Assembly: GCF_014168815.1 (NCBI RefSeq)
Contig: NZ_AP021972.1
Location: 2,418,001 to 2,482,000 of the forward strand
Length of the DNA: 64,000 nucleotides
DNA from: Klebsiella sp. WP3-W18-ESBL-02
GTDB taxonomy: Bacteria; Pseudomonadota; Gammaproteobacteria; Enterobacterales; Enterobacteriaceae
Reading direction: 5' to 3'
Part shown: positions 41,046 to 50,406 of the stretch, piece after piece
Numbering within the stretch: position 1 is the stretch's first letter
Layout: every line of letters begins with the position of its first letter
The notes under the pieces: generated by a model
Seen by the model: only the letters and a program-made list of their open reading frames with translations
Database searches by the model: none
Told to the model about the DNA's origin: nothing
Program-made: the position numbers and the translations under genes

Positions 41046-41088
41046 GCCGGATGGCTTTGTCGGCCTGATAAGCGAAGCGCCATCAGGC
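41046..41088. repeat. REP element between paaZ and its terminator
   Basis: GCCGGATGGC (41046-41055) and GCCTGATAAG...CCATCAGGC (41063-41088) form a REP/BIME unit downstream of the paaZ stop. Confidence 0.75.
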
Positions 41089-41100
41089 AATAGCGCCAAC

Positions 41101-43146
41101 TTACGCCGGGAAATCCCCGTGCTGACGCGCAACCAGCGTCAGAATGGAATACAGCGCCACCGCCTGCTGGTGCTGGTTGAAAATTTCTACCGCCCATTCG
41201 ACCACGCCGGTCGCTTTCTCTTCGGCGCTGCGCTGGCGTTTGACCGTTTTACGCTTGCAGGTCAGGCGTACCTGGATGGTATCGCCCGGTTTGGCCGGCT
41301 CGATAAAGCGCAGGTTTTCCATTCCGTAGTTGGCGATAACCGGGCCAACGCCCGCGTCTACAAACAGACCGGCAGCGGCGGAAATCAGGAAATAGCCGTG
41401 CACCACGCGTTCGCCGAAAATAGACTCGGCAGCGGCGATTTTGTCCATATGGGCGTAGAAGTGATCGCCGCTCAGACAGGCAAAATTGACGATATCCGCT
41501 TCGGTCAGCGTGCGGCGTGGAGTCAGCAGGCTATCGCCGGGTTGGATCTCTTCGAAATATTTGCGGAACGGGTGAATACGATCTTCCGTGACCTGCGCGC
41601 CGCGCACCCACTGCTGGCTAACGGCGGCCAGCATGGTTGGACTGCCCTGAATGGCGGTACGCTGCATGTAGTGCTTCACCGCGCGCAGGCCGCCAAGCTC
41701 TTCGCCGCCTCCCGCACGTCCCGGGCCGCCGTGGACCAGCTGTGGCAGCGGTGAGCCGTGGCCGGTGGACTCAGCGGAAGATTCTTCGTTCAGCACCTGA
41801 ATACGCCCGTGGGCGCGGGCTGCACCGAGGATAAACTCTCGCGCCAGTTCGCTGCTCGCCGTCACCAACGTGCCGGCCAGGCTACCTTCACCGGCGCGCG
41901 CCAGCGTCAGGGCGTGTTCGCTGTTCTGATACGGCATCAGCGTTGCCACCGGGCCAAAGGCTTCAATCGCATGCACGGCGCTGATTTCATCCGGCTGCGG
42001 GCAGAACAGCAGCGTAGGGGGGAAGAACGCGCCAGCGGCGTGGAGATCCGCCTTACCGCCAAGCAGCACTTCACATCCGGCTTCCACCAGGCGATTCACG
42101 TTGTCCTGCACATCCTGACGTTGCTCTGCGTTGACCAGCGAGCCCATCTTCACGCCTTCCTGCGCCGGATCGCCGACCACCACCTTTTGCAGGCGGGCAA
42201 TCAGCGCTTCACTGACGGCTTTCACCTGCGCCTGCGGCACGATAATGCGGCGAATGGCGGTACATTTCTGCCCGGCTTTGGTGGTCATTTCGCGCACCAC
42301 TTCGCGAATAAACAGCGCAAACTCCGGCTGCTCCGGGGTGATATCGTCGCCCAGTACGCAGCAGTTCAGCGAATCCGCTTCCATGGTAAAGGGCACAGAT
42401 TTCGCCACCAGATTCGGATGTACGCGCAATTGCTGCCCGGTATGCGCAGAGCCGGTAAAGGTCACTACGTCCTGGCTATCCAGATTATCCAGCAGATCGC
42501 CCGCGCCGCCGCAGATCAGGCTTATTGCGCCGTCCGGCACCAGCCCGCTGTCGACAATGGCTTTGACCATCGCCTGCGTCAGCTGCGCGGTGGCGGTCGC
42601 CGGTTTAACGATCGCGGGCATGCCGGCAAGCCAGGTCGGCGCCAGCTTTTCTAACATCCCCCAGCAGGGGAAGTTAAAGGCGTTGATATGTACCGCAACG
42701 CCGGATTTGGAGGTCAGCACGTGGCGCGCGGCAAAGCCGCCCTGTTTGGACAACGGAATCAGCTCATCTTCCGGCCACAGCACATCATCCGGCAGCTCAC
42801 GCCCGCCGAGGCTGGCATAGGTGAAAAGCGTGCCGATGCCGCCTTCAATATCCACCCAGCTGTCGCCGCGCGTGGCGCCGGTTTCGGTGGATATGGCATA
42901 GAAGTCGGCCTTCAGTTCCATCAGATGCTTTGCTACCGCTTTTAGCATCGCGCTGCGTTCAATAAAGGTCATTGCCTGTAACGCTTTGCCGCCGTGTTCA
43001 ATGGCAAAGCGGCGCGCCTGCGCCATATCCAGCCCTTCGCTCGTCACTTCCCAAAGCGGCTCGCCGGTAATGGCGTGATGGATGGTGCGGGTGCGGCCCC
43101 GGCCGGTCTGCCAGGCGCCGGATAAATAGCTGGCTAACTGCTGCAT
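41101..43146 (-). CDS. paaZ: Bifunctional oxepin-CoA hydrolase / 3-oxo-5,6-dehydrosuberyl-CoA semialdehyde dehydrogenase
   Basis: A 681-residue fusion. Residues about 1-520 are an aldehyde dehydrogenase (LEGGIGTLFTY-type start, TFTGSAHTGQ, MEADSLNCCVLG with the glutamate, AGQKCTAIRRIIV with the cysteine near 295). Residues about 530-681 are an MaoC-like hot-dog domain (FACLSGDHFYAHMDKIAA, catalytic aspartate/histidine) that opens oxepin-CoA. It performs ring cleavage and aldehyde oxidation in the phenylacetate pathway. It is divergent from paaA; the 247-bp region between holds PaaX-type motifs. Confidence 0.95.
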   Translation of the reverse strand: MQQLASYLSGAWQTGRGRTRTIHHAITGEPLWEVTSEGLDMAQARRFAIEHGGKALQAMTFIERSAMLKAVAKHLMELKADFYAISTETGATRGDSWVDIEGGIGTLFTYASLGGRELPDDVLWPEDELIPLSKQGGFAARHVLTSKSGVAVHINAFNFPCWGMLEKLAPTWLAGMPAIVKPATATAQLTQAMVKAIVDSGLVPDGAISLICGGAGDLLDNLDSQDVVTFTGSAHTGQQLRVHPNLVAKSVPFTMEADSLNCCVLGDDITPEQPEFALFIREVVREMTTKAGQKCTAIRRIIVPQAQVKAVSEALIARLQKVVVGDPAQEGVKMGSLVNAEQRQDVQDNVNRLVEAGCEVLLGGKADLHAAGAFFPPTLLFCPQPDEISAVHAIEAFGPVATLMPYQNSEHALTLARAGEGSLAGTLVTASSELAREFILGAARAHGRIQVLNEESSAESTGHGSPLPQLVHGGPGRAGGGEELGGLRAVKHYMQRTAIQGSPTMLAAVSQQWVRGAQVTEDRIHPFRKYFEEIQPGDSLLTPRRTLTEADIVNFACLSGDHFYAHMDKIAAAESIFGERVVHGYFLISAAAGLFVDAGVGPVIANYGMENLRFIEPAKPGDTIQVRLTCKRKTVKRQRSAEEKATGVVEWAVEIFNQHQQAVALYSILTLVARQHGDFPA

Positions 43147-43196
43147 CGTAAATCTCCAGATATGTTACGTAATCTCGCTATAAATAGTTCTTTTAT

Positions 43197-43419
43197 GAAT
43201 CACAAAATGCAAGCGTGATTTTAATAATTTATTAACAATGCGATCGCAAACACTTTACCTTTATTGATTATGGTTCTGAATTTGCTGAATAAACTAAAAG
43301 GCTTTGCGGTGCGCATCACAAAATCCACAAACAAAATTTGTGGTTTTATTTAACTAGAGTGTAACTTTTACAAAACAACATGATTCACAAAAAATGAATT
43401 GTTTGATTTATCGGAATCA
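43197..43419. promoter_or_regulatory. Divergent paaZ/paaA control region with PaaX-type motifs and CRP-like site
   Basis: GAATCA at 43197-43202 (reads TGATTC toward paaZ) and, near the paaA start, TGATTC (43381-43386) with GAATCA (43414-43419) are PaaX-type half sites. A CRP-like sequence TGCGG-N6-TCACA is at 43305-43320. In E. coli PaaX binds near the starts of Pz and Pa and phenylacetyl-CoA releases it, with CRP and IHF activating. The motifs are seen; exact promoter starts are not determined. Confidence 0.55.
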
Positions 43420-43432
43420 TAAAGGTGATGAC

Positions 43433-44362
43433 GTGACAGAAGAACAACGCTTTGACCAGCGCATCGCGCAGGACACCGCCATCGAGGCGCAGGACTGGAT
43501 GCCGGATGCGTACCGCAAGACGCTGATCCGCCAGATTGGTCAGCATGCGCACTCGGAAATTGTTGGCATGCTGCCGGAAGGTAACTGGATCACCCGTGCG
43601 CCAACGCTGCGCCGCAAGGCGATTCTGCTGGCGAAAGTGCAGGATGAGGCTGGCCATGGTTTGTACCTCTACAGTGCTGCTGAAACCCTCGGCTGCGCCC
43701 GCGAAGACCTGTATCAGAAAATGCTCGATGGGCAGATGAAGTACTCCTCCATCTTTAACTACCCCACGCTCAGCTGGGCGGATATTGGCGTGATCGGCTG
43801 GCTGGTCGACGGCGCAGCCATCGTCAACCAGGTGGCGCTGTGCCGTACCTCTTACGGTCCGTATGCCCGGGCGATGGTCAAAATCTGCAAAGAAGAGAGC
43901 TTCCACCAGCGTCAGGGCTTTGAAGCCTGTATGGCGCTGGCGGCGGGCAGCGAAGAACAGCGCCAGATGCTCCAGGATGCGATCAATCGTTTCTGGTGGC
44001 CCGCGCTGATGATGTTCGGGCCGAGCGACGACAACTCGCCGAACAGCGCCCGCAGTATGGCGTGGAAAATCAAACTGCATTCCAACGACGAACTGCGCCA
44101 GCGCTTTGTGGATAACACCGTTCCGCAGGTTGAGATCCTCGGCATGACCGTACCGGATGCCGATCTGCGCTACGACGAAGAAACCGGTCACTACCGTTTC
44201 GGCGAGATTGACTGGCAGGAATTGAATGAGGTCATCAGCGGCCGTGGTATTTGCAACCACGAACGTCTGGGCGCCAAGCGCAAGGCCTGGGAAGAGGGGG
44301 CATGGGTGCGCGAAGCTGCGCTGGCGCATGCCCAAAAACAACAGGCCCGCGATGCGGCGTAA
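43433..44362 (+). CDS. paaA: 1,2-phenylacetyl-CoA epoxidase catalytic subunit A
   Basis: A 309-residue ferritin-fold subunit carrying the diiron site (KVQDEAGHGLYLY and ICKEESFHQRQGF contain iron ligands). With PaaB, C, and E it epoxidises phenylacetyl-CoA. The start is GTG at 43433, giving MTEEQRFDQRIAQ, in line with E. coli PaaA, with AAAGGTGA upstream; an upstream ATG at 43394 would add an atypical N-terminus and overlap the PaaX site. Confidence 0.95.
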   Translation: MTEEQRFDQRIAQDTAIEAQDWMPDAYRKTLIRQIGQHAHSEIVGMLPEGNWITRAPTLRRKAILLAKVQDEAGHGLYLYSAAETLGCAREDLYQKMLDGQMKYSSIFNYPTLSWADIGVIGWLVDGAAIVNQVALCRTSYGPYARAMVKICKEESFHQRQGFEACMALAAGSEEQRQMLQDAINRFWWPALMMFGPSDDNSPNSARSMAWKIKLHSNDELRQRFVDNTVPQVEILGMTVPDADLRYDEETGHYRFGEIDWQELNEVISGRGICNHERLGAKRKAWEEGAWVREAALAHAQKQQARDAA

Positions 44363-44372
44363 GGAGAGAACC

Positions 44373-44660
44373 ATGAGCAAAACATACTGGCCGTTATACG
44401 AAGTGTTTGTCCGCAGCAAGCAGGGTCTGTCGCATCGTCACGTGGGCAGCCTGCATGCCGCCGATGACCAGATGGCGCTGGAGAACGCCCGCGATGCGTA
44501 TACCCGCCGCAGCGAAGGCTGCTCTATTTGGGTCGTGAAGGCGAGTGAAATTGTTGCCTCGCAGCCGGAGGATCGCGGTGAATTCTTCGACCCGGCAGAA
44601 AGCAAAGTCTACCGCCACCCGACGTTCTACACCGTGCCGGACGGCATGGAACATATGTGA
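44373..44660 (+). CDS. paaB: 1,2-phenylacetyl-CoA epoxidase subunit B
   Basis: A 95-residue subunit, starting MSKTYWPLYEVFVRSKQGLS, almost identical in pattern to E. coli PaaB. It bridges the PaaA-PaaC heterotetramers. AAGGAGAG precedes the ATG. Confidence 0.95.
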   Translation: MSKTYWPLYEVFVRSKQGLSHRHVGSLHAADDQMALENARDAYTRRSEGCSIWVVKASEIVASQPEDRGEFFDPAESKVYRHPTFYTVPDGMEHM

Positions 44661-44667
44661 GGCAACG

Positions 44668-45423
44668 ATGACGACTCTCAATCCCGTTGCAACCTATGCC
44701 CTGCGTCTGGGCGATAACGGCCTGATCCTGGCACAGCGTTTAGGCGCATGGTGCGGCCACGCACCGGAGCTGGAAATCGACCTGGCGCTGGCCAATATCG
44801 GTCTCGATCTGTTGGGACAGGCGCGCAATTTTCTCAGCTACGCCGCCGAACTGAACGGTAACGGCGACGAAGACACGCTGGCCTTCGGCCGCGATGAACG
44901 CCAGTTCAGCAATCTGCTGCTGGTTGAACAGCCGAACGGCAACTTTGCCGACACCATTGCCCGCCAGTTCTTTATCGACGTCTGGCACGTGGCGCTGTTC
45001 AGCCGTCTGGTCTATAGCCGCGACGCGCAGCTCGCCGCCATTGCGGCCAAAGGATTGAAAGAGGTGCGTTATCACCAGCGCTTCAGCCGCGGCTGGCTGG
45101 AACGTCTGGGTAACGGCACCGCGCTCTCGACGCAGCGTATGCAGCAGGCGGTCGATAACCTGTGGCGCTATACCGGTGAACTGTTCGTTGCCGATGCGCT
45201 GGAAATTGACCTGAGCGAGCAGGGGATCGCCGTCGATCCGCGCACGCTCCAGGCGGAATGGCAGGCAACGGTCCACACCGCGCTGCTTGATTCCGGCCTG
45301 CAAATTCCCCAGGAGGCGGCGTTCCGCAGCGGCGGTAAGCAGGGGCTGCACAGTGAGCATCTCGGTCCGATGCTGGCAGAGATGCAGTATTTACAGCGTT
45401 CGTACCCTGGACAGCAGTGGTAA
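44668..45423 (+). CDS. paaC: 1,2-phenylacetyl-CoA epoxidase structural subunit C
   Basis: A 251-residue ferritin-like subunit without a complete diiron site that pairs with PaaA and supports substrate binding. Typical segments: LRLGDNGLILAQRLGAWCGH and GLKEVRYHQRFSRGW. ATG at 44668, seven bases after the paaB stop. Confidence 0.95.
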   Translation: MTTLNPVATYALRLGDNGLILAQRLGAWCGHAPELEIDLALANIGLDLLGQARNFLSYAAELNGNGDEDTLAFGRDERQFSNLLLVEQPNGNFADTIARQFFIDVWHVALFSRLVYSRDAQLAAIAAKGLKEVRYHQRFSRGWLERLGNGTALSTQRMQQAVDNLWRYTGELFVADALEIDLSEQGIAVDPRTLQAEWQATVHTALLDSGLQIPQEAAFRSGGKQGLHSEHLGPMLAEMQYLQRSYPGQQW

Positions 45424-45435
45424 CAGGAGGTGGCT

Positions 45436-45936
45436 ATGCAACGTCTTGCCGATATCGCGCCCGCCGAAGTGCGCACCGTGTGGGGACTGTTAAGCGCGAT
45501 CCCCGACCCGGAAGTGCCGGTGCTGACCATTACCGATTTGGGGATGGTACGCCGGGTTGAACGCCTCGGCGACGGCTGGGTGATTGGCTTTACGCCAACC
45601 TACTCGGGCTGCCCGGCTACCGAGCACCTGTTGGGTGAGATTCGTACGGTGATGACCACGCATGGCTACACGCCGGTACATATTGTGCTACAGCTCGATC
45701 CGCCATGGACCACCGACTGGATGAGCCCGGATGCCCGCGAACGCCTGCGCCAGTACGGTATCAGCCCGCCGCAGGCCCATGCCTGCCACGCCGGCGAGAT
45801 GCTGAAAGACGTGGCTTGCCCGCGCTGCGGCAGCACCCACAGCTCGCTGATTAGTGAATTCGGTTCCACGGCCTGTAAAGCGCTGTATCGCTGCGACAGC
45901 TGCCGTGAACCCTTTGATTACTTTAAATGTATTTGA
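45436..45936 (+). CDS. paaD: Phenylacetate pathway Fe-S assembly protein PaaD
   Basis: A 166-residue MIP18/DUF59 family protein with a C-terminal zinc-ribbon-like segment (CPRCGSTHSSLISEFG, CDSCREPFDYFKCI). It is needed for maturation of the epoxidase, probably loading Fe-S on PaaE. AGGAGG lies five bases before the ATG at 45436; an in-frame GTG at 45430 is inside that site. Confidence 0.94.
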   Translation: MQRLADIAPAEVRTVWGLLSAIPDPEVPVLTITDLGMVRRVERLGDGWVIGFTPTYSGCPATEHLLGEIRTVMTTHGYTPVHIVLQLDPPWTTDWMSPDARERLRQYGISPPQAHACHAGEMLKDVACPRCGSTHSSLISEFGSTACKALYRCDSCREPFDYFKCI

Positions 45937-45943
45937 GGCTGCG

Positions 45944-47014
45944 ATGACAACATTTCATTCTCTTACCGTGGCAAACGTTGAGCCGGAAACCCGTGATGCG
46001 GTGACCATCACTTTTGCTATTCCTGAGGCGCTGCGCAACGATTACGCCTTCCGCCCGGGCCAGCATCTGACGCTGAAAGCCCGCCTGGGCGGGAAAGAGT
46101 TACGCCGCTGCTACTCCATTTGCCGCAGCCGCTCGCCGTCAGAAATCAGCGTGGCGGTCAAAGCCATCGACGGCGGCCGTTTCTCCCGCTATGCCCAGAG
46201 CGATATTCAGCAGGGTATGGAATTTGAGGTGATGGTGCCGCAGGGGCACTTTGGCTACCAGCCGCAGGCCGAGCGTGAAGCGGAATATCTGGCGATTGCC
46301 GCCGGGTCCGGCATTACGCCGATGATGGCGATTATCGAAGCCACGCTGACGACCGAAGCGGACAGCCGGTTTACGCTTATCTACGGTAACCGCAGCAGCC
46401 ACAGCATGATGTTCCGCCAGGCGCTGGCTGACCTGAAAGATCGCTACCCGCAGCGTTTGCAGGTGGTGCATCTGTTCAGCCAGGAGTCGATGGACAGCGA
46501 CCTGCTGCAAGGGCGCATTGACGGCGACAAGCTGCGTGCGCTGGGTAAAACCCTGCTCGATTTTAGCCGTTTTGACGACGCGTTTATCTGCGGCCCGTCG
46601 GCGATGATGGACGAAGCCGAAGTGGCCCTGCACGAGCTGGGTATGGCGGAGAAATCTATTCACCTTGAGCGTTTCAACACGCCTGGCACCAGCGTTAAGC
46701 GGGCCACCGGCGTACAGGCAGAAGGCCGCACGGTGACCATTCGCCAGGACGGTCGCGACCGCCTGATTGCACTCTCCGCCGAAGATGACAGCATTCTTGA
46801 CGCCGCGCTGCGTCAGGGCGCAGACCTGCCGTTTGCCTGTAAAGGCGGCGTGTGCGCCACCTGTAAATGCAAAGTGGTGCAGGGCGAAGTGGCAATGGCC
46901 GCTAACTATAGTCTGGAAGCCGATGAAGTGGCGGCGGGCTATGTGCTGAGCTGCCAGGCGCTGCCCAAAAGCGCGGATGTGGTGGTCGACTTTGACGCAC
47001 GGGGGATGGCATGA
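45944..47014 (+). CDS. paaE: 1,2-phenylacetyl-CoA epoxidase reductase subunit E
   Basis: A 356-residue NAD(P)H oxidoreductase. Order: FAD-binding domain (RRCYSICRSRS), nucleotide-binding domain (IAAGSGITPMMAI; FICGPSAMM), then a plant-type 2Fe-2S ferredoxin domain with CKGGVCATCKCKV and a fourth cysteine in LSCQALP. It supplies electrons to the PaaA diiron centre. The stop overlaps the paaF start by ATGA. Confidence 0.95.
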   Translation: MTTFHSLTVANVEPETRDAVTITFAIPEALRNDYAFRPGQHLTLKARLGGKELRRCYSICRSRSPSEISVAVKAIDGGRFSRYAQSDIQQGMEFEVMVPQGHFGYQPQAEREAEYLAIAAGSGITPMMAIIEATLTTEADSRFTLIYGNRSSHSMMFRQALADLKDRYPQRLQVVHLFSQESMDSDLLQGRIDGDKLRALGKTLLDFSRFDDAFICGPSAMMDEAEVALHELGMAEKSIHLERFNTPGTSVKRATGVQAEGRTVTIRQDGRDRLIALSAEDDSILDAALRQGADLPFACKGGVCATCKCKVVQGEVAMAANYSLEADEVAAGYVLSCQALPKSADVVVDFDARGMA

Positions 47015-47778
47015 GCGAACTGCTGATTACCCGTCATGACCGCGTGCTGCAGCTGACGCTGAACCGTCCGCAGGCGCGTAATGCGTTAAACAACGCGCTG
47101 CTATTGCTGCTTGCCGAAGCGCTGGAAAGCGCGGCGGCCGATCCGACGGTGAGTGTGTGCGTGATTAGCGGCAACCCGCGCTATTTCGCGGCCGGTGCCG
47201 ATCTCAACGAAATGGCGGAAAAAGACCTGCCCGCCACCTTCGACGATATTCGTCCCCGTTTGTGGGCGCGCATCGACGCCTTCAACAAGCCGCTGATTGC
47301 GGTGGTGAACGGCTATGCGCTGGGCGCGGGCTGCGAGCTGGCGCTGCTGTGTGACCTGGTGATTGCCGGCGATAACGCCCGCTTTGGCCTGCCGGAAATT
47401 ACCCTCGGTACCATGCCCGGCGCGGGTGGTACCCAGCGTCTGATTCGCAGCGTCGGTAAAGCACTGGCCAGCCGGATGGTCCTGAGCGGCGAAAGCATTG
47501 ATGCCGTTCGCGCACAGCAGGCCGGGTTGGTCAGCGATATTCATCCGGCGGACCTCTCCGATGAATACGCGTTGAAGCTGGCTGCAAACATCGCTCGCCA
47601 CTCGCCGCTGGCGCTGCGGGCGGCGAAACAGTCGCTGCGTCTGGCGCATGAGGTGGGCTTACAGGCCGGTCTTGTGCAGGAACGTCAGTTATTTACGCTG
47701 CTCAGCGGTACCGAAGATCGTCGTGAAGGCGTGAGCGCCTTTTTAGAAAAACGTACCCCGGAATTTAAAGGACGCTAA
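47011..47778 (+). CDS. paaF: 2,3-dehydroadipyl-CoA hydratase
   Basis: A 255-residue crotonase-fold hydratase. Oxyanion-hole segment FAAGADLNEMAEKD (about residue 62) and NGYALGAGCELALLCD (about residue 100), with glutamates in PEITLGTMPGAGG. It hydrates 2,3-dehydroadipyl-CoA in the beta-oxidation part of the pathway. Confidence 0.95.
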   Translation: MSELLITRHDRVLQLTLNRPQARNALNNALLLLLAEALESAAADPTVSVCVISGNPRYFAAGADLNEMAEKDLPATFDDIRPRLWARIDAFNKPLIAVVNGYALGAGCELALLCDLVIAGDNARFGLPEITLGTMPGAGGTQRLIRSVGKALASRMVLSGESIDAVRAQQAGLVSDIHPADLSDEYALKLAANIARHSPLALRAAKQSLRLAHEVGLQAGLVQERQLFTLLSGTEDRREGVSAFLEKRTPEFKGR

Positions 47779-47780
47779 TC

Positions 47781-48569
47781 GTGGACGCATTCATTCTCAG
47801 CGAAGTGGAACAGGGTGTAATGACCCTCACCCTAAACCGCCCAGACCGACTCAACAGCTTTAATGACGTGATGCACCAGCAGCTCGCCAACTGCCTGAAA
47901 CAGGCCGAGCGCGACGACACCATTCGCTGCCTGCTGATTACCGGTGCCGGGCGCGGTTTTTGCGCCGGACAGGATCTGAACGACCGTAACGTTGACCCGA
48001 GTGGCCCTGCGCCGGATCTGGGCATGTCGGTGGAGCGTTTTTATAACCCGCTGGTGCGTCGTTTAGCCGCGTTGCCAAAACCGGTTATCTGCGCCGTTAA
48101 CGGCGTGGCCGCCGGGGCGGGTGCAACGTTAGCGCTGGGCTGCGATATCGTGCTGGCCGCGCGTTCGGCGAAGTTTGTGATGGCCTTCAGCAAGCTTGGC
48201 CTGGTGCCGGACTGCGGCGGTAGCTGGCTGCTGCCCCGTGTGACCACTCGCGCTCGCGCCGTAGGTTTACTGATGCTGGGCGATAACCTCAGCGCCGAAC
48301 AGGCCGCGCAGTGGGGAATGATCTGGCAGGTGGTGGATGACGCTGAACTGAAAGACACCGCGTTAGCCATGGCGCGTCATTTTGCTACCCAGCCGACCTA
48401 TGGGCTGGGGTTAATTAAGAAAGCGCTTCAGCTTTCTGAAACCAATACGCTGGAAAGCCAGCTCGATCTGGAGCGGGATTATCAGCGCATGGCCGGTCGC
48501 AGCGACGACTATCGCGAAGGCGTCAGCGCCTTCCTCGCCAAACGTCAGCCACAGTTCAGCGGGAAATAA
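47781..48569 (+). CDS. paaG: 1,2-epoxyphenylacetyl-CoA isomerase
   Basis: A 262-residue crotonase-fold enzyme that isomerises ring-1,2-epoxyphenylacetyl-CoA to oxepin-CoA and later shifts a double bond. GFCAGQDLNDRNVDP and NGVAAGAGATLALGCD are the conserved segments. The start is GTG at 47781, two bases after the paaF stop, with AAAGGA upstream. Confidence 0.94.
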   Translation: MDAFILSEVEQGVMTLTLNRPDRLNSFNDVMHQQLANCLKQAERDDTIRCLLITGAGRGFCAGQDLNDRNVDPSGPAPDLGMSVERFYNPLVRRLAALPKPVICAVNGVAAGAGATLALGCDIVLAARSAKFVMAFSKLGLVPDCGGSWLLPRVTTRARAVGLLMLGDNLSAEQAAQWGMIWQVVDDAELKDTALAMARHFATQPTYGLGLIKKALQLSETNTLESQLDLERDYQRMAGRSDDYREGVSAFLAKRQPQFSGK

Positions 48570-48572
48570 GCC

Positions 48573-49991
48573 ATGAACCAGACTCTTCACACCGTCGCCG
48601 TGATTGGCGGTGGCACCATGGGGGCCGGGATCGTCGAAGTGGCGGCCAGTGCCGGACACGCGGTGCGGCTGTATGACATTTCGCCTGAGGCGATTACCCG
48701 CGCTATCGACGGCATTGCCGAGCGCCTCAACGCCCGCGTCAGCCGGGGGAAAATCAGCGCTGAGCTGGCGCAGTCCCTGCTCGCGCGGATTACACCGGCG
48801 ACGGAATTACACCAGCTTGCCGACGCGCAGCTGGTGATTGAAGCCGCTTCGGAACGCCTGGAGATTAAACAGGCGCTGTTCAGCCAACTGGCGGAGATTT
48901 GTTCACCGTCAACGCTGCTGACCAGTAATACCTCGTCGATTTCCATTACCGCCATTGCGGCGGGCATCAAACATCCCGAACGCGTGGCGGGGCTGCACTT
49001 CTTTAACCCGGCACCGGTCATGAAACTGGTGGAAGTGGTGAGCGGCCTTGCCACCTCCACGGAAGTGGTCGAGCAGCTTTGCCAGTGCGTCAGCGCCTGG
49101 AGTAAGCAGCCGGTGCGCTGCCGCTCCACGCCGGGCTTTATTGTCAACCGCGTGGCGCGCCCGTATTACGCCGAAGCCTGGCGGGCGCTGGAGGAACAGG
49201 TCGCCGCGCCGGAAGTGATTGACGCGGCGCTGCGCGACGGCGGCGGTTTCCCGATGGGGCCGCTGGCGCTGACCGATCTGATTGGTCAGGACGTCAACTT
49301 TGCCGTCACCTGTTCGGTATTTAACGCCTTCTGGCAGGACCGCCGTTTTCTGCCGTCGCTGCTTCAGCAGGAGCTGGCGCTGGCCGGGCGTCTGGGCAAG
49401 AAGAGCGGCCACGGCGTCTATCGCTGGCCTGTTGAAGTATCGCCTGATCTGGCTGTTGCAGCGGTAGTGCCTGAAAATGCAGCAAAAAACATTCAGTGTG
49501 ACGTTGTCACTGAACTGGATGATGTTCTGCTCCTTGAAACCACCGGTGAAACCGCGCTGGCCTTAAGCGTGCAGCATCAGCGTCCGGTGGTGGTTTATGA
49601 CCATGCGGCGGGCAACACGATCGTACTGGCGAGCGCGCAAACCAACCCACAGTCGGCAACCGACAAAGCGGTGTACTACTTCCAGCAGCAGGGCAAAAAG
49701 GTTCTGCACATTGCTGATTATCCCGGCCTGCTGGTATGGCGTACGGTAGCGATGCTGGCGAACGAAGCGCTGGATGCGGTGCAAAAAGGCGTCGCCAGCG
49801 CGGATGATATCGATACCGCTATGCGTCTGGGGGTGAACTACCCACGCGGCCCGATTGCCTGGGGTGAATCGCTTGGCTGGGGGCGCGTGCTGCGCCTGCT
49901 GGAAAACCTACAACAGCACTACGGCGAAGAACGCTACCGCCCAAGTGCGCGACTGCGCCGGATGGCGCTGCTGGAGATGCGTCATGAGTAA
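48573..49991 (+). CDS. paaH: 3-hydroxyadipyl-CoA dehydrogenase
   Basis: A 472-residue NAD+-dependent 3-hydroxyacyl-CoA dehydrogenase: Rossmann motif AVIGGGTMGAGIVEV, catalytic histidine region GLHFFNPAPVMKLVEVV, and two C-terminal helical domains, as in E. coli PaaH. It oxidises 3-hydroxyadipyl-CoA to 3-oxoadipyl-CoA. It overlaps paaI by eight bases. Confidence 0.95.
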   Translation: MNQTLHTVAVIGGGTMGAGIVEVAASAGHAVRLYDISPEAITRAIDGIAERLNARVSRGKISAELAQSLLARITPATELHQLADAQLVIEAASERLEIKQALFSQLAEICSPSTLLTSNTSSISITAIAAGIKHPERVAGLHFFNPAPVMKLVEVVSGLATSTEVVEQLCQCVSAWSKQPVRCRSTPGFIVNRVARPYYAEAWRALEEQVAAPEVIDAALRDGGGFPMGPLALTDLIGQDVNFAVTCSVFNAFWQDRRFLPSLLQQELALAGRLGKKSGHGVYRWPVEVSPDLAVAAVVPENAAKNIQCDVVTELDDVLLLETTGETALALSVQHQRPVVVYDHAAGNTIVLASAQTNPQSATDKAVYYFQQQGKKVLHIADYPGLLVWRTVAMLANEALDAVQKGVASADDIDTAMRLGVNYPRGPIAWGESLGWGRVLRLLENLQQHYGEERYRPSARLRRMALLEMRHE

Positions 49992-50406
49992 CCAGGCCTG
50001 GCGCAACGCCCGCGCCATGTACGAGAAAGATACCTGCGCCCGCGCGCTGGGCATCGAGATTATCGAAATGGATGAAGGCTATGCGCAGATGACGATGGCG
50101 GTGCTGCCATCGATGCTCAACGGCCACCAGACCTGTCACGGTGGGCAGCTGTTTTCGCTCGCGGACACCGCCTTTGCCTACGCCTGTAACAGCCAGGGGC
50201 TGGCGGCGGTGGCGTCGGCGGCGAGCATCGATTTCCTGCGCCCGGCCTTCACTGGCGATCTGCTGACCGCCACCGCGCGGGTGAAACAGCAGGGCAAGCT
50301 GACCGGCGTTTACGACATTGAGATTGTTAATCAACAGCAAAAAACCGTTGCCCTGTTTCGCGGAAAATCGCACCGCATCGGCGGCACAATCACAGGAGAA
50401 GCCTAA
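49984..50406 (+). CDS. paaI: Phenylacetyl-CoA-type hydroxyacyl-CoA thioesterase PaaI
   Basis: A 140-residue hot-dog thioesterase with TCHGGQLFSLADTAFAYAC holding the catalytic residues. It releases CoA from dead-end ring-hydroxylated phenylacetyl-CoA esters. It begins inside paaH, and its stop shares a base with the paaJ ATG (TAATG). Confidence 0.94.
   Translation: MSNQAWRNARAMYEKDTCARALGIEIIEMDEGYAQMTMAVLPSMLNGHQTCHGGQLFSLADTAFAYACNSQGLAAVASAASIDFLRPAFTGDLLTATARVKQQGKLTGVYDIEIVNQQQKTVALFRGKSHRIGGTITGEA

Noticed and set aside
43394..43432. ATG 43394 as paaA start
   Set aside because: It adds 13 residues not found in PaaA homologues, lies within the PaaX-type site, and the GTG at 43433 has the better ribosome site.
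43385..44419. A 344-codon minus-strand frame
   Set aside because: Antisense shadow of paaA and its promoter.
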